A DNA stretch of 64,000 bases, taken from positions 1 through 64,000 of the forward strand of contig NZ_JABJWY010000009.1 of NCBI RefSeq assembly GCF_013167215.1, given 5' to 3'. Positions 45,406-56,700 of this stretch are shown here, in pieces. The notes beneath the pieces were generated by a model that saw only the letters and a program-made list of their open reading frames with translations, ran no database searches and had not been told where the DNA came from. Position 1 is the first letter of the stretch; the number at the start of each line of letters is the position of its first letter. This stretch comes from Sphingobacterium prati. GTDB lineage: Bacteria > Bacteroidota > Bacteroidia > Sphingobacteriales > Sphingobacteriaceae. Both the position numbers and the translations under genes were made by a program.

Positions 45406-47043
45406 TTATTCGCCTTTTTCTAAGAAAGGATATCTGTAATCCGTATCCGGATTGAAGGTTTCTTTGATTGTACGTGGAGATACCCAACGCAACAAGTTGA
45501 TCATGGATCCAGCTTTGTCGTTTGTACCTGAACCTCTCGCACCACCAAATGGCTGTTGACCTACCACAGCTCCAGTACATTTATCATTCACATAGAAGTT
45601 ACCCGCAGCATGTCTCAATTTATCTGTGGCTAAATTAATAGCATAGCGGTCTTGTGCGATAATAGAACCTGTCAATGCATAGATAGATGTTGAATCGACG
45701 ATATCCAGTGTTTCCTCGAACTTAGCGTCTTCATAAACATATACGGTCAATACTGGACCGAACAATTCTTCGACCATTGTTTCGTAATCAGGCTTTGAAG
45801 CTTCAATGATCGTTGGATGAATGAAATAGCCTTTAGACTTATCATAAGTACCACCAACTACGATCTCTGCCTCATTGGATTCTTTCGCACGATCGATGTA
45901 TTTTGCTAATTTATCAAATGATTTCTCATCGATAACCGCATTGATAAAGTTTGTAAAATCCTCCGTTCCACCAATTGTAAATGACTTCACATCATTAGCC
46001 ATTGACTCTTTCAATGCTGGCCACAATGATTTTGGAATATATGCACGTGAGGCTGCTGAACATTTTTGTCCTTGGTACTCAAAAGCTCCACGAACCAAAG
46101 CTGTATTTGCCGTCTTGAGATCCGCAGAAGGGTGTACAACAATAAAATCTTTACCACCTGTCTCACCGACGATACGTGGATAAGTCTTATAACGGTGGAT
46201 ATTATCACCGATAGTTTTCCAGATATCCTGGAATACACCTGTTGAACCAGTAAAGTGAATACCAGCGAAATCAGGATGTTGGAAAATAACATCACCAGCA
46301 TCTGGCCCTGATACATACACTAAATTGATGACACCATCTGGAAGTCCGGCTTCACGGAAAATTTTCATCAATACATTCGCAGAATAAATCTGTGTGTTGG
46401 ATGGTTTCCAAACAACAACGTTCCCCATCATTGCAACACATGAAGGCAGGTTACCGGCGATAGCTGTAAAGTTAAATGGTGTCAACGCAAACACAAAACC
46501 CTCGAGAGGTCGTTGTTCAACTCGGTTCCATACACCTTTTCCTGATACCGGTGGCTGCTGCTTATAGATTTCACTCATATATTGCACATTGAAGCGCAAA
46601 AAGTCTGTAATCTCACAAGCCGAGTCAATCTCCGCCTGATAGGGATTCTTTGATTGCCCCAACATCGTAGCAGCATTCAACTCATAACGGTATTTCCCTG
46701 AAATCAATTCTGCTGCTTTCAAAAATATCGCCGCACGATCTTCCCATGCCAGATTTTCCCAATTCTTTTTAGCAGCTAGCGCTGCATTGATTGCATCGGT
46801 TACATGTGATTTCTCGCCTTGATTGTATTGACCTAAGATATGTTGGTGGTCATGTGGAGGAGCTATAGTTACTTTTTTAGAAGTAGTTACTTCTTTACCA
46901 CCAATATACATTGGGATATCGATTTGTTTCGAACGTGCCTCATCAATTGCTGCTTTCAACAACTTACGTTCTTTCGTTCCGACAGCGTAAGTATACACCG
47001 GCTCGTTCGTAGGAACAGGCACTGTAAAAAATCCTTTAGACAT
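45406..47043 (-). CDS. pruA: L-glutamate gamma-semialdehyde (1-pyrroline-5-carboxylate) dehydrogenase
   Basis: 545 residues; oxidises glutamate semialdehyde from proline to glutamate with NAD+. Seen: FVFALTPFNFTAIAGNLPSC, IHFTGSTGVFQDIWK, the general base in IVGETGGKDFIVVHPSAD, the nucleophile in YQGQKCSAASRAYIP, and EELFGPVLTVYVYEDAK. The N-terminal 35 residues are typical of the PruA/TIGR01236 group. It is single-domain: the proline dehydrogenase domain of the E. coli type is not fused. Confidence 0.95.
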   Translation of the reverse strand: MSKGFFTVPVPTNEPVYTYAVGTKERKLLKAAIDEARSKQIDIPMYIGGKEVTTSKKVTIAPPHDHQHILGQYNQGEKSHVTDAINAALAAKKNWENLAWEDRAAIFLKAAELISGKYRYELNAATMLGQSKNPYQAEIDSACEITDFLRFNVQYMSEIYKQQPPVSGKGVWNRVEQRPLEGFVFALTPFNFTAIAGNLPSCVAMMGNVVVWKPSNTQIYSANVLMKIFREAGLPDGVINLVYVSGPDAGDVIFQHPDFAGIHFTGSTGVFQDIWKTIGDNIHRYKTYPRIVGETGGKDFIVVHPSADLKTANTALVRGAFEYQGQKCSAASRAYIPKSLWPALKESMANDVKSFTIGGTEDFTNFINAVIDEKSFDKLAKYIDRAKESNEAEIVVGGTYDKSKGYFIHPTIIEASKPDYETMVEELFGPVLTVYVYEDAKFEETLDIVDSTSIYALTGSIIAQDRYAINLATDKLRHAAGNFYVNDKCTGAVVGQQPFGGARGSGTNDKAGSMINLLRWVSPRTIKETFNPDTDYRYPFLEKGE

Positions 47044-47229
47044 ATTACAATTATTTATATTTCAACTTATTAGCACCACACTAAATGATACCAATAGGAG
47101 TAAAATTACCTTAAATTTTACGAATACCCAAAGTTACTCACCTTCATTAAGCACCTTGGAAAAGATACGTTTAAATTTTTCCAATTTCGGTTTAATAACC
47201 AATTGGCAATACCGCTCCTTACCATTAAC

Positions 47230-47424
47230 TTAATAATAATCCTGATTATAGTCTTCTGCAGGATAAAACGCTGTCGCTGGTACCACCTCCGTCACAATCG
47301 CCCCCCGTAAACTTTCTCCTTATTCAAAGCGACAATAGAAAACCGGACCTTTCCCAACTGCTCTTTGGAGCTGACAAGGACTCAACAAAAAGATAGCCGC
47401 AAAAACTATAATAACATATTTCAT
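47230..47424 (-). pseudogene. msrA: msrA remnant
   Basis: The minus strand from ATG 47424 encodes a signal peptide (MKYVIIVFAAIFLLSPCQLQ) and stops after about 34 codons. A second frame, from about 47320, encodes GESLRGAIVTEVVPATAFYP and AEDYNQDYY to a stop at 47230-47232. The VTEVVPAT.FYPAEDYxQDYY block is the C-terminal motif of peptide-methionine (S)-S-oxide reductase, normally with YHQDYY. The catalytic N-terminal part of MsrA (GCFWG) is missing, so the gene has lost its centre and is inactive. Confidence 0.75.
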
Positions 47425-47477
47425 CGACGTACAATTACTTTAGAACTATTGGTTAGTATGTAACCATTACTAAAATA

Positions 47478-47511
47478 AGAAAGCGACAATATATTCATAT
47501 TGTCGCTTTCT
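47478..47511 (-). terminator. Terminator of sodA
   Basis: GAAAGCGACAATAT (47479-47492) and its complement at 47497-47510 form a 14-bp perfect stem with loop ATTC, plus one more A-T pair. It is 21 bases after the sodA stop. Confidence 0.85.
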
Positions 47512-47531
47512 CATTCTTATCAAAGAATCAA

Positions 47532-48140
47532 TTATTTAGCTGCAGCATAATTTTTTGCTACGGCATCCCAATTGATAACATTAAAGATTTCTTCCAAATA
47601 AGCTGGACGTTTATTTTGGAATTTCAAGTAATAAGCGTGCTCCCAAACGTCGATACCCAAAACTGGCGTTCCTTTTACCTCAGCCACATCCATTAATGGA
47701 TTATCTTGATTAGGCGTAGAAGTAACAGCTAATTTACCGTCATTACCAACGATTAACCATGCCCATCCTGATCCAAAACGAGTAGCGCCAGCTGCCTGAA
47801 GTTGTTTTTTCAACTCATCAAATGAACCGAAAGTAGCGTTGATTGCTTCTGCTAATTCACCTGTTGGAGCTCCACCAGCATTTGGACCTAACACTTTCCA
47901 GAACAAAGAGTGATTGTAATGACCACCACCATTATTGCGTACTGCTGCTGAATATTTACTTACGTTTTTGATGATATCCAATAACGACAGGTTCTCAGCG
48001 TCTGTTCCTGCGATTGCTTTATTTAAGTTGTCCACGTATGCCTGATGATGTCTGTCATGGTGGATTTCCATTGTAGTCTTGTCGATATGTGGTTCTAATG
48101 CGTCGGCTGCGTATGGTAACGCTTCTAATTCAAATGCCAT
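47532..48140 (-). CDS. sodA: Superoxide dismutase (Mn/Fe family)
   Basis: 202 residues, no signal peptide, so cytoplasmic. Ligands: His27 in [14 protein letters not shown], the His of [11 protein letters not shown], and the Asp and His of [21 protein letters not shown] (in part). The family signature DVWEHAYY is intact. GSGWAWL and NQDNPL are seen near the C-terminal half; the sequence does not decide between Mn and Fe with certainty. A TATATTTG element lies at 48189-48182 on the minus strand. Confidence 0.94.
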   Translation of the reverse strand: MAFELEALPYAADALEPHIDKTTMEIHHDRHHQAYVDNLNKAIAGTDAENLSLLDIIKNVSKYSAAVRNNGGGHYNHSLFWKVLGPNAGGAPTGELAEAINATFGSFDELKKQLQAAGATRFGSGWAWLIVGNDGKLAVTSTPNQDNPLMDVAEVKGTPVLGIDVWEHAYYLKFQNKRPAYLEEIFNVINWDAVAKNYAAAK

Positions 48141-48241
48141 AACTATTTTAATTTAAATGTTTATTACTTCGTTTATATATACAAATATAACACAATATAG
48201 CTTGTTATGTTTTTATGTGTTACAATAAATTCGATATTTAC

Positions 48242-48709
48242 TTACCGTTTTTGACGAAAAAATGATTTTACCAAATCGGCGCATTCTTCCTGCAAAACAC
48301 CTTGGGTAACGACTGTCTTCGGATGTAATATCTTATCGTGAAAATGAGAATAACCACGTTTTTCATCCCTTGCCCCATAGACAATTTTACTGATATGGGT
48401 CCAGTAAGCTGCACCAGCACACATAATACAAGGCTCAATCGTCACATACAATGTACAATCATCCAGATATTTGCCGCCAAGATAATTTGCCGCGGCTGTA
48501 AAAGCCTGCATTTCGGCGTGGGCAGTTACGTCATTCAAGCGTTGGGTAAGATTATGCCCTTTACCGATAATACGTCCCCTATGTACGACTACCGCACCGA
48601 TAGGAACCTCTCCTTCTTCGAAAGCTTTCCTTGCTTCATTTAATGCCATGCGCATAAACGATTCATCGCTATCAATTAATTGTGTTCCTTCAAAATCTAT
48701 AAATGTCAT
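48242..48709 (-). CDS. tadA: tRNA-specific adenosine deaminase
   Basis: 155 residues; zinc deaminase that makes inosine at the wobble position of tRNA-Arg(ACG). Zinc site: HAEMQAF (catalytic Glu) and PCIMCAGA; other marks are EVPIGAVVV and GARDEKRGYSHF. The last feature and length fit TadA better than cytosine or guanine deaminases. csaA ends just upstream at 48719. Confidence 0.9.
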   Translation of the reverse strand: MTFIDFEGTQLIDSDESFMRMALNEARKAFEEGEVPIGAVVVHRGRIIGKGHNLTQRLNDVTAHAEMQAFTAAANYLGGKYLDDCTLYVTIEPCIMCAGAAYWTHISKIVYGARDEKRGYSHFHDKILHPKTVVTQGVLQEECADLVKSFFRQKR

Positions 48710-48718
48710 GCCACAAAC

Positions 48719-49060
48719 TTAACTAAGTTTCGATCCATTTGGTAATTTTCTGTCCACAGAGGTCAAAATAATAGCTCCATGCTCATCAGCAAAGCCGGTG
48801 ACCAAACATTCGGAGAAAAAATTAGCAATCTGTTTCTTTGGGAAATTCACGACTGCAACAATCTGTTTTCCGATCAATTCTTCCTTCCTATAATGTACTG
48901 TTATCTGGGCGCTACTTTGTAATGTTCCGATTTCGCTTCCAAAATCAATTTTCAGTTGATAAGCTGGTTTTTTAGCCCTAGGAAAGTCCTGTGCTTCCAA
49001 AATAGTTCCTACGCGCAAATCAACTTTTTCAAAATCTGTCCAGCTGATGTTGTCACTCAT
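48719..49060 (-). CDS. csaA: CsaA-type tRNA-binding protein
   Basis: 113 residues with the OB-fold tRNA-binding domain: FEKVDLRVGTILEAQDFP, AYQLKIDFGSEIGTLQSSAQ, VVNFPKKQIANFFSECLVTG. These free-standing domains (CsaA, Trbp111 type) bind tRNA and have been called export chaperones. The start overlaps the stop of the upstream small gene by ATGA, so the two are coupled. Confidence 0.92.
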   Translation of the reverse strand: MSDNISWTDFEKVDLRVGTILEAQDFPRAKKPAYQLKIDFGSEIGTLQSSAQITVHYRKEELIGKQIVAVVNFPKKQIANFFSECLVTGFADEHGAIILTSVDRKLPNGSKLS

Positions 49061-49266
49061 AATCTATTGCTGTTAATATCCTGAATCTCTTTGCCTATTG
49101 TGAATAAAATGTAAGAGGGATTCCGCCTTAAGCGCTGCGCTAATTTATTGATTAATTTATCCTCTTCACCTGCTTGAAAAGCTAGATCTTCGTCACTCAA
49201 ATGATTGTACTTGCGACGGAGTTTTTCTTTGGCAATTTGCCATTGTTCTTCGTTAATTTTCAGCAT
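49057..49266 (-). CDS. Small CsbD-like protein
   Basis: 69 residues, soluble, highly charged. NEEQWQIAKEKLRRKYNHLS followed by DEDLAFQAGEEDKL resembles the CsbD stress-protein pattern (W..AK.K.R..Y..L.DED....G....L...L), but the second half differs. Overlaps csaA by 4 bases. Role unknown. Confidence 0.6.
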   Translation of the reverse strand: MLKINEEQWQIAKEKLRRKYNHLSDEDLAFQAGEEDKLINKLAQRLRRNPSYILFTIGKEIQDINSNRL

Positions 49267-49293
49267 AACTATGATTTAGGTATAAAATTTGTA

Positions 49294-49330
49294 TATCTTT
49301 AACAAACTTGTGAAAGTTTGTTTAAAGATA
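49294..49330. promoter_or_regulatory. Dyad between divergent genes
   Basis: TATCTTTAACAAACT (49294-49308) is nearly the exact inverse of 49315-49330, which has one extra base, around TGTGAA. It lies between the CsbD-like gene (-) and the barrel protein gene (+), 28 and 25 bases from their start codons, so it may be an operator or overlapping promoters. Confidence 0.45.
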
Positions 49331-49354
49331 CAATATATACATAAATAAAAGATT

Positions 49355-49951
49355 ATGAAAAAGATTTTACCAGCATTACTCTTGATTTGTGGTAGCGTAG
49401 CAACGGCACAAGCGCAGCTTCTGCCTGGATTTGAGGTCGGTTTAAAAGGAGCCCTGAACTTTTCAAAATTCAAAAGCGATGGCAAATATTTCAATTCAGA
49501 CAATAAAGCGGGTTATCAAGCAGGTCTTTATGGTCGTGTTGGCGTTTTAGGATTCCATGTTCAGCCTGAGATTTACTTAACTGGAAAAAACACAAAAGTA
49601 ACTAATTCAGAAGGTGAATCGACAGACGTTAAATTTACCACTGTTGATATCCCAGTGTTATTAGGTAAGCGTTTTGGCTTAGGCCCAATCGGTGCTAGAA
49701 TTCAAACCGGCCCAATATTCTCATTTAAAGTAGATGACAAACAAGATAAGGTGATTGCCAATTTAGATCCAAATAACTACAAAAAAAATGGCACATCATG
49801 GGCATTTGGTGTAGGTGCTGATATCTCAAGTCTACGCGTGGATGTACGTTACGAAATGGGCTTGAATAAAGTTAACAATGAGAGCCAGGCAAACCCAAAA
49901 ATCAACATGTGGAGCATTGGTTTAGGCTATAGATTATTCAGTATCCTATAG
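49355..49951 (+). CDS. Outer-membrane beta-barrel (PorT-like) protein
   Basis: 198 residues with a signal peptide (ILPALLLICGSVATAQA). The mature part has alternating strands expected of an eight-stranded barrel of the OMP_b-brl_2 type: FEVGLKGALNFSKF, GYQAGLYGRVGVLGFHVQPE, VDIPVLLGKRFG, and the last strand MWSIGLGYRLFSIL, ending in a hydrophobic residue pattern for BAM recognition. Cargo or ligand unknown. Followed by its own terminator. Confidence 0.82.
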   Translation: MKKILPALLLICGSVATAQAQLLPGFEVGLKGALNFSKFKSDGKYFNSDNKAGYQAGLYGRVGVLGFHVQPEIYLTGKNTKVTNSEGESTDVKFTTVDIPVLLGKRFGLGPIGARIQTGPIFSFKVDDKQDKVIANLDPNNYKKNGTSWAFGVGADISSLRVDVRYEMGLNKVNNESQANPKINMWSIGLGYRLFSIL

Positions 49952-49979
49952 ACCGTTAGCCATAGTAAATCCCGTATTT

Positions 49980-50011
49980 AAAAGTCCGTTTTTATCCAAA
50001 ACGGACTTTTT
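49980..50011 (+). terminator. Intrinsic terminator
   Basis: AAAAGTCCGTTTT (49980-49992) with its complement at 49998-50010, loop TATCC, followed by a T-rich run. Confidence 0.9.
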
Positions 50012-50123
50012 GTTTTAATAAACTTTAGAAAGATTCTAAATTGCTGCTTTTTCTTGTCAAAATGGTATCATATTTAATAGCAAATAGTAGATTTGCCTAA
50101 TTAAAATTAAATTACAAAGGATA

Positions 50124-50894
50124 ATGAGTAAATCAAAGCCAGTTTTCAGTTCTTCGATTGGGAAGAAGCTAATCATGAGCTTAACAGGAATCTTCCTATG
50201 TTTATTCCTAGTTGTTCACTTGGTTGGTAACTTGCAATTATTTAAAGATGATGCGGGTCTAGCGTTCAACAAATACGCTTATTTCATGACTCACTTTACA
50301 CCAATCAAAGTTGTTTCCTACTTATTGTACGCTTCGGTAATCGTTCACGTCATCTACGCCATTACATTGTCGATGAGAAACAAAGCCGCACGTCCTATTG
50401 GTTATGCCCAATATGATGGTAAAGCAAACAGTAAATGGAATTCACGCAACATGGGTATCTTAGGTACTGTCATTTTAGTATTCTTAGCTACACACATGTC
50501 TAATTTTTGGTGGAAGTTTCACAATGATGAAGTACCCTACATCGAATACCGTACTGATTTGGCAACAGGACAGACAACAGCGAGAGAACTTCAAGCTTCT
50601 GAATTCCACGACTACCAAGAAACGGTAGAAAACAATGTTCAAATCTTAAAAGCAAGAGATTTGTACAAGCAAGTTGACTTTGCCTTCAAAAATGTGGCCT
50701 TAGTCGCTTTATACGTCATTGCAATGGCAGCGTTGGCTTTCCACTTAATTCATGGCTTCCAATCTGCATTCCAAACTTTAGGTTTTAACCACAGAAGATA
50801 TATTGGAATTATCAGAGCAATCGGAGTTTGGGTATTTGGGGTATTAATTCCAATTGGCTTTGCAATAATGCCATTGTTTTTCTTCTTTAAATAA
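50124..50894 (+). CDS. sdhC: Succinate dehydrogenase/fumarate reductase cytochrome b subunit (type B)
   Basis: 256 residues and five membrane helices (about 14-38, 63-85, 111-133, 187-210, 227-250); di-heme membrane anchor that passes electrons between the Fe-S subunit and menaquinone. Heme-ligand histidines are likely those in VVHLVGNLQ, VIVHVIYA, ATHMSNFWW and FHLIHGFQS. A single large anchor subunit without a separate sdhD is the type B form usual in Bacteroidota. A TAGATTTG element is at 50088-50095. First gene of sdhCAB. Confidence 0.92.
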   Translation: MSKSKPVFSSSIGKKLIMSLTGIFLCLFLVVHLVGNLQLFKDDAGLAFNKYAYFMTHFTPIKVVSYLLYASVIVHVIYAITLSMRNKAARPIGYAQYDGKANSKWNSRNMGILGTVILVFLATHMSNFWWKFHNDEVPYIEYRTDLATGQTTARELQASEFHDYQETVENNVQILKARDLYKQVDFAFKNVALVALYVIAMAALAFHLIHGFQSAFQTLGFNHRRYIGIIRAIGVWVFGVLIPIGFAIMPLFFFFK

Positions 50895-50951
50895 TTCAGA
50901 ATCTTTTAAGGTAAAGCTCAGGCTTTATCGATCAATATAAAATTAAGAGAT

Positions 50952-52886
50952 ATGTTAGATTCAAAAGTACCAGCGGGCCCATTAGCCCAAAAGTGGTCAA
51001 ATCATAAATTTAATCTTAAGTTGGTTAACCCTGCTAACAAACGTAAATTTACCGTTATCGTTGTTGGTACAGGTCTTGCTGGTGCATCTGCAGCAGCATC
51101 ATTAGCTGAGTTAGGATACAACGTAATTACCTTCTGTTACCAAGATTCACCTCGTCGTGCGCACTCCATTGCGGCGCAAGGTGGTATTAACGCAGCAAAG
51201 AGCTACCAAAATGATGGTGACTCCGTGTTCCGTTTATTCTACGATACAATCAAAGGTGGTGACTACCGCTCACGTGAAGCAAACGTTTACCGTTTGGCTG
51301 AAGTATCTGTAAACATCATCGACCAATGTGTTGCGCAAGGTGTTCCTTTTGCACGTGAATATGGTGGTTTATTAGACAACCGTTCTTTCGGTGGTGCGCA
51401 AGTAAGCCGTACGTTCTACGCACGTGGCCAAACGGGACAACAATTGTTGTTAGGTGCTTATTCAGCATTGAACCGTCAAATCAAAAAAGGAAAAGTAAAA
51501 TCATATACACGTCACGAGATGCTGGATTTAGTTATGATCGATGGTCATGCTAAAGGTATCGTAACACGTGACTTGGTATCTGGTAAAGTCGAAACGCACG
51601 CAGCACACGCAGTTTTGATGTGCACTGGTGGTTACGGTAACGTATTCTTCTTGTCTACAAATGCAATGGGATGTAACGTTACTGCAGCTTGGAGAGCACA
51701 CAAACGTGGCGCTTACTTCGCTAACCCTTGTTATACACAGATTCACCCTACATGTATTCCTGTAACTGGAGATCACCAGTCTAAATTGACGCTGATGTCC
51801 GAGTCTTTACGTAACGATGGTCGCGTATGGGTTCCTAAGACGCAAGAAATGGCCGAAAGATTACGCAAAGGTGAAATCAAAGCTAACGACATCAAAGAGG
51901 ATGACAGAGATTACTTCTTGGAACGTAAATACCCTTCATTTGGTAACTTAGTACCTCGTGACGTAGCATCACGTAATGCGAAAGAAGCCGTTGATGATGG
52001 TCGTGGTGTTGGTAAAACTGGTTTCGCCGTATTCTTGGACTTCAAAGAAGCTATCAGCCGTCTTGGTGAAGATGCTGTACGTGCTAAATATGGTAACTTA
52101 TTTGACATGTACTACCAAATCACTGACGAGAACCCTTACAAACAACCAATGCGTATCTACCCTGCTGTTCACTATACAATGGGTGGTGTATGGGTTGACT
52201 ACAACTTGATGACGACAATCCCAGGTTTGTATGCATTAGGGGAATGTAACTTCTCTGACCACGGCGCCAACCGCTTAGGTGCTTCGGCGTTGATGCAAGG
52301 TCTTGCTGATGGTTATTTCGTGATCCCTTACACTGTCGGTGATTATTTAGCTAAACTAGGTTCTTTCGCACCAGTAGATCATAGCCACCCTGCTTTCGAA
52401 GCTACACGTAAAGAGGTTGAAGAGAAAATCAATAAATTGCTATCCCTAAATGGTACACAAACTGTTGATGATATCCACAAAAAATTAGGTCTCATCATGT
52501 GGGAATACTGTGGAATGGCTCGTACAGCTGAAGGATTGCAAAAAGCACAAGGTTTGATTCAAGAGCTGAAAAAAGAATTCTGGACAAATGTTAGAGTTCT
52601 GGGTGAGAACGAAGAACTCAATCTTTCCTTAGAGAAAGCTGGCCGTGTAGCTGACTTCTTGGAATTGGGTGAATTAATGGTTGTTGATGCATTACAACGC
52701 GCTGAGTCTTGTGGTGGTCACTTCCGTCTTGAAAGCCAGACTGAAGAAGGTGAAGCAAAACGTAATGATGAAGAATTTGCTTATGTATCCGCTTGGGAAT
52801 ACAAAGGGGACAACGTACCTGAGGAGTTGCACAAGGAAGACTTGGTATTCGAGAACGTTCAGTTAACGCAAAGAAGTTATAAATAA
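50952..52886 (+). CDS. sdhA: Succinate dehydrogenase/fumarate reductase flavoprotein subunit
   Basis: 644 residues; carries covalent FAD and oxidises succinate or reduces fumarate. FAD site [20 protein letters not shown], covalent histidine in [27 protein letters not shown] segment [23 protein letters not shown] and [20 protein letters not shown] with the active-site arginine. The type B form has characteristic length (~640). Follows sdhC at 57 bases and precedes sdhB at 14. Confidence 0.96.
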   Translation: MLDSKVPAGPLAQKWSNHKFNLKLVNPANKRKFTVIVVGTGLAGASAAASLAELGYNVITFCYQDSPRRAHSIAAQGGINAAKSYQNDGDSVFRLFYDTIKGGDYRSREANVYRLAEVSVNIIDQCVAQGVPFAREYGGLLDNRSFGGAQVSRTFYARGQTGQQLLLGAYSALNRQIKKGKVKSYTRHEMLDLVMIDGHAKGIVTRDLVSGKVETHAAHAVLMCTGGYGNVFFLSTNAMGCNVTAAWRAHKRGAYFANPCYTQIHPTCIPVTGDHQSKLTLMSESLRNDGRVWVPKTQEMAERLRKGEIKANDIKEDDRDYFLERKYPSFGNLVPRDVASRNAKEAVDDGRGVGKTGFAVFLDFKEAISRLGEDAVRAKYGNLFDMYYQITDENPYKQPMRIYPAVHYTMGGVWVDYNLMTTIPGLYALGECNFSDHGANRLGASALMQGLADGYFVIPYTVGDYLAKLGSFAPVDHSHPAFEATRKEVEEKINKLLSLNGTQTVDDIHKKLGLIMWEYCGMARTAEGLQKAQGLIQELKKEFWTNVRVLGENEELNLSLEKAGRVADFLELGELMVVDALQRAESCGGHFRLESQTEEGEAKRNDEEFAYVSAWEYKGDNVPEELHKEDLVFENVQLTQRSYK

Positions 52887-52900
52887 GAAGGAAAATTATC

Positions 52901-53674
52901 ATGGCACAACATATGAATTTAACGCTGAAAGTTTGGCGTCAAAAAAATGATAAAGATAAAGGTCAATTTGTAACTTATCAGGCAAAGGACATCGCTGATG
53001 ATATGTCTTTCTTAGAGATGCTTGATATTGTGAATGAGGAATTGACACGTAAAGGTGAAGACCCTGTATATTTCGACCACGACTGCCGTGAAGGTATTTG
53101 CGGAATGTGTTCGTTAGTAATCAATGGTCGCCCCCATGGTCCTAAAGAAGGTACAACGACATGTCAATTGCACATGCGTAGCTTCCACGATGGACAAACA
53201 ATCGTAATCGAACCTTGGAGAGCTGCTGCATTTCCAGTATTGAAAGACCTTGCGGTTGATCGTACTGCTTTTGACCGCATTCAACAAGCTGGTGGATATG
53301 TAAATATCAATACAGGCGGTGTTCCTGATGCTAACGTTATCCCCATTCCTAAACGTATCGCGGATGAAGCATTCGAATCGGCTACATGTATCGGTTGTGG
53401 TGCTTGTGTTGCAGCTTGTAAAAATGCTTCAGCTATGTTATTCGTATCGGCTAAAGTATCTCAATTTGCCTTGTTACCACAAGGTCAGACTGAACGTTAC
53501 GAACGTGCTCAAGCAATGGTAGATCAGATGGATGCTGAAGGTTTCGGTAACTGTACCAATACAGGTGCCTGTGAAGCTGAATGTCCTGTAGGTATTAAAT
53601 TAACTAATATTGCGCGTTTAAACCGTGAGTACTTGACTGCTAAAATATTCAGACAAGAGGAACCACACGTATAA
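52901..53674 (+). CDS. sdhB: Succinate dehydrogenase/fumarate reductase iron-sulfur subunit
   Basis: 257 residues with three clusters: 2Fe-2S ligands in [16 protein letters not shown] and the later TTCQLHM, then two ferredoxin-like motifs [11 protein letters not shown] and [15 protein letters not shown] for the 4Fe-4S and 3Fe-4S clusters. It links the flavoprotein to the cytochrome b anchor. Followed by a terminator. Confidence 0.96.
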   Translation: MAQHMNLTLKVWRQKNDKDKGQFVTYQAKDIADDMSFLEMLDIVNEELTRKGEDPVYFDHDCREGICGMCSLVINGRPHGPKEGTTTCQLHMRSFHDGQTIVIEPWRAAAFPVLKDLAVDRTAFDRIQQAGGYVNINTGGVPDANVIPIPKRIADEAFESATCIGCGACVAACKNASAMLFVSAKVSQFALLPQGQTERYERAQAMVDQMDAEGFGNCTNTGACEAECPVGIKLTNIARLNREYLTAKIFRQEEPHV

Positions 53675-53697
53675 GCATTTTTAGAATAAAATAATAT

Positions 53698-53730
53698 AAA
53701 AGTCCTTGCCCTAAGAAAGCAAGGATTTTT
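53698..53730 (+). terminator. Intrinsic terminator of sdhCAB
   Basis: AAAAGTCCTTGC (53698-53709) pairs with GCAAGGATTTTT (53719-53730), one G-U pair, with more T following. Confidence 0.88.
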
Positions 53731-53752
53731 TTTATATTTACACTAATGTAAA

Positions 53753-56700
53753 TTGACTAACGTGAATTCTGGTATAAAAATTCGTTTACTTCTACTGATC
53801 TTAACACTCTGCTTTATAGGAACAGCTATTACCATCAAAGAATCTGTTACAAATAAGGAAATACTCGACATCGATACCAAATCGCTCAATGACTATATTG
53901 TCGAACAAGAGAAAAAAGTAGATCGTATTTTTAAGGACTCGTTGCTGCTCAAAACATTTAAGAACTTTGATCAGTACCCTATCGCAGTCTATCAGGCCTT
54001 TGAAAGGTATAAAAATGATCAGAAGGTTTATTTATTTCTCTTTAAGGATCACGAGCCAAAACTATGGAGTACAAATTTATTTGTTCCCATCACCGACCAA
54101 GGCTTTTTGGAAAAATCAAATTTCGTACAAGATGACAACCGTTCGTATATTGTTCGTAAAAAAACAATTGGAAATATCAGCATACTTGCATATATCCTAG
54201 TTAAACCCTATACCAACAATAACAATCCTTATTTAAATGCTTCACTGCGACGTAATCTCTTTGATACACGAAACATTGACATAGCATTCTATACAGATAC
54301 CGTAGCTATCAAAAACATTTATAGTAATGAGGGTTCTTATCTGTTTTCTGTGAAACTCAAAGACGGCAATCATGAAAATATCTATACCATCTTACAATTC
54401 TTTTGCTGGTTACTAGCTTGGATAGCACTGTTAATTTTTTTTAACAGCCTTTGTCTACACCTGGCTAAGACCAAAAGAGCTTGGTGGGCTATAACAATGC
54501 TTGCTGGTGTATTTACCCTTGTCAAATTTGCAGACTTGAAATGGAATCTACTCTCAGAAAATGCTACATTCGCTATATTTGATTCCCGCAACTATGCCTA
54601 CAATAGTTTCTTTCCTAATATTTGGTCTGTATTGTCCACGACAATATTGATTCTATGGTGGATGGTATTTATCTATTCTATTCGAAAAGAACTCAATTTT
54701 GACAAGGTCAAAAATATTAGGCTCTTTAAATTACCTCTTGCGATAGGCCTCATACTAAGCATATATTTATCCTTTGCGCTTTTATATGATATTGCGGGAA
54801 CATTGGTGACACATTCAAATAACATCTATTTTGATTTCACCAAACTTGTTGATCTGCACTTTCTAAGTTGGGTGGATCTTGGTATTATCGGATTAGGAAT
54901 TCTGTCCCTAAATATTTACATAGACCTCGTGTTATTTTTTCTTAAAAAGTTAGAACTAAAACCTACCCAACTATTAAATATTCAATTAGCCAGTGTTATT
55001 TTTGTCATTCTTATTATTTCAATCTACATTGAGAAAAATAGTTTGGTAAATTTGCTTCTGGCTCTGATTATTCTAATCAAATCCTTTGGAGAAAAATATT
55101 TCGATAGACATCTATTGACCAATTATATTGCCGTTCTTATCCTTTGGGCAATCATCAGTACAATTACCCATGCACGTTTCTATCAGGAGCGAGACCTCAT
55201 CGATATGAAGATATTGCTGAACAATCTGCAGTCAGAAGACGACGTGAATGCAGTGTCATTATTTTCAGACATTGAGACGGGGATAACCAATGATAAAGAA
55301 CTAAAACATTTGTTTAACATCAGCCTACCGTATACAAATACAGAGGGGATCAATGATTTTATCAAGAAAAAATATTTCAGTGGCTATCTTTCGAAATATG
55401 AATTTAAGGCGTATTACTATGATCAAAATAATATTCCATTAAATCCAAATGGTCAAAACAGAATCAATGAATATAGAGAAAAAGTAATCAATAAGTCGAT
55501 AAAAGTTACACAAAATTTCTACCGTGCTAGCGCCGAATTAGGGACTCATGAATATTTTTCGATCATTCCAGTGAGGATCGATCAAAACAGGGTTGTTAAC
55601 GTAATTATTAATTTATCCAACAAGGATTTCAGTTACACCGTGCCCTACCCTGAAATATTGACAGATATGCGGATCAATAATTCGCAATATTATAATAAAG
55701 GTGAATATTCAATTGCTCTATATAAAGGCGGATCACTTGTTACTCAATTTGGCAAATATACTTACGAAAATAACCTTCGAGGACTAAAGGGCCAACCGGG
55801 AGAATACATTGAAGTATTGGATCGAGATTCATATCTTCACATGGCTTATATTGCCAATACGTTCTCGACTTATGTCATTAGCAAACAGAAACCTTCTTTT
55901 TGGGACTATGTCGCCACAACTTCTTTCCTGTTTTTGGTATTTTTCATGATTTTCATGCTTTTTCATTATGCAGCATCGTTTTATATCTTTCTGAAGAACA
56001 CGAAGCTTACATTCCGCAACTTGAAATATCAGTTTTATAAAATTATCAACAAGATACAATATTCTACACGTATACAGACCTCAATTATTTCCTCTGTTAT
56101 ATTAGCGATTCTAATATCCGCAGTGATTTCATATATCAGCATCAATAAACAGCTTTACAACAACAATAGAAATAGCAAAGAGCGTTTCATTATTGAATTG
56201 GGCAAACGGATGGAAAATATGCTCACTTATACCGACGAAGTCTCTAATGAAAACCAACTCATTAGTATTTTAAAAACTTTATCCGAGACGATATCCAAGG
56301 ATTTCAATTTATACTCAAAATCGGGCAGGTTATTGTACAGTTCTCAACGCAGGATTTATGACTTGGAACTCTTTTCCACTTTTATCAATCCGGCAGCGCT
56401 CAAAAATCTCTCCCTGCTTAAAAAATCAGAAACGATTGAAGATGAACGGATCGGAACTTTCCAATTTGAAACAAGCTATGCGACAATAAGGGATAAAAAC
56501 TACAGTACATTGGCCTATATTGGCATTCCGAATTTCTCACTTCAAAAAGAGGAGAATATCAACAAAAACTTGCTACTGAACACGATTGTCAACATTTACT
56601 CTTTGATCATCATCGGCTTCGGTTTTTATGCAACTTTCGTCGCCAACAGTGTGACCAACCCACTTAGTATAATCAGTAAAAAGATCTCCCAACTTCGACT

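Noticed and set aside
53753..53764. Precise start of the large kinase
   Set aside because: TTG 53753 and GTG 53762 are both possible and neither has a clear ribosome-binding site; left unresolved rather than claimed.
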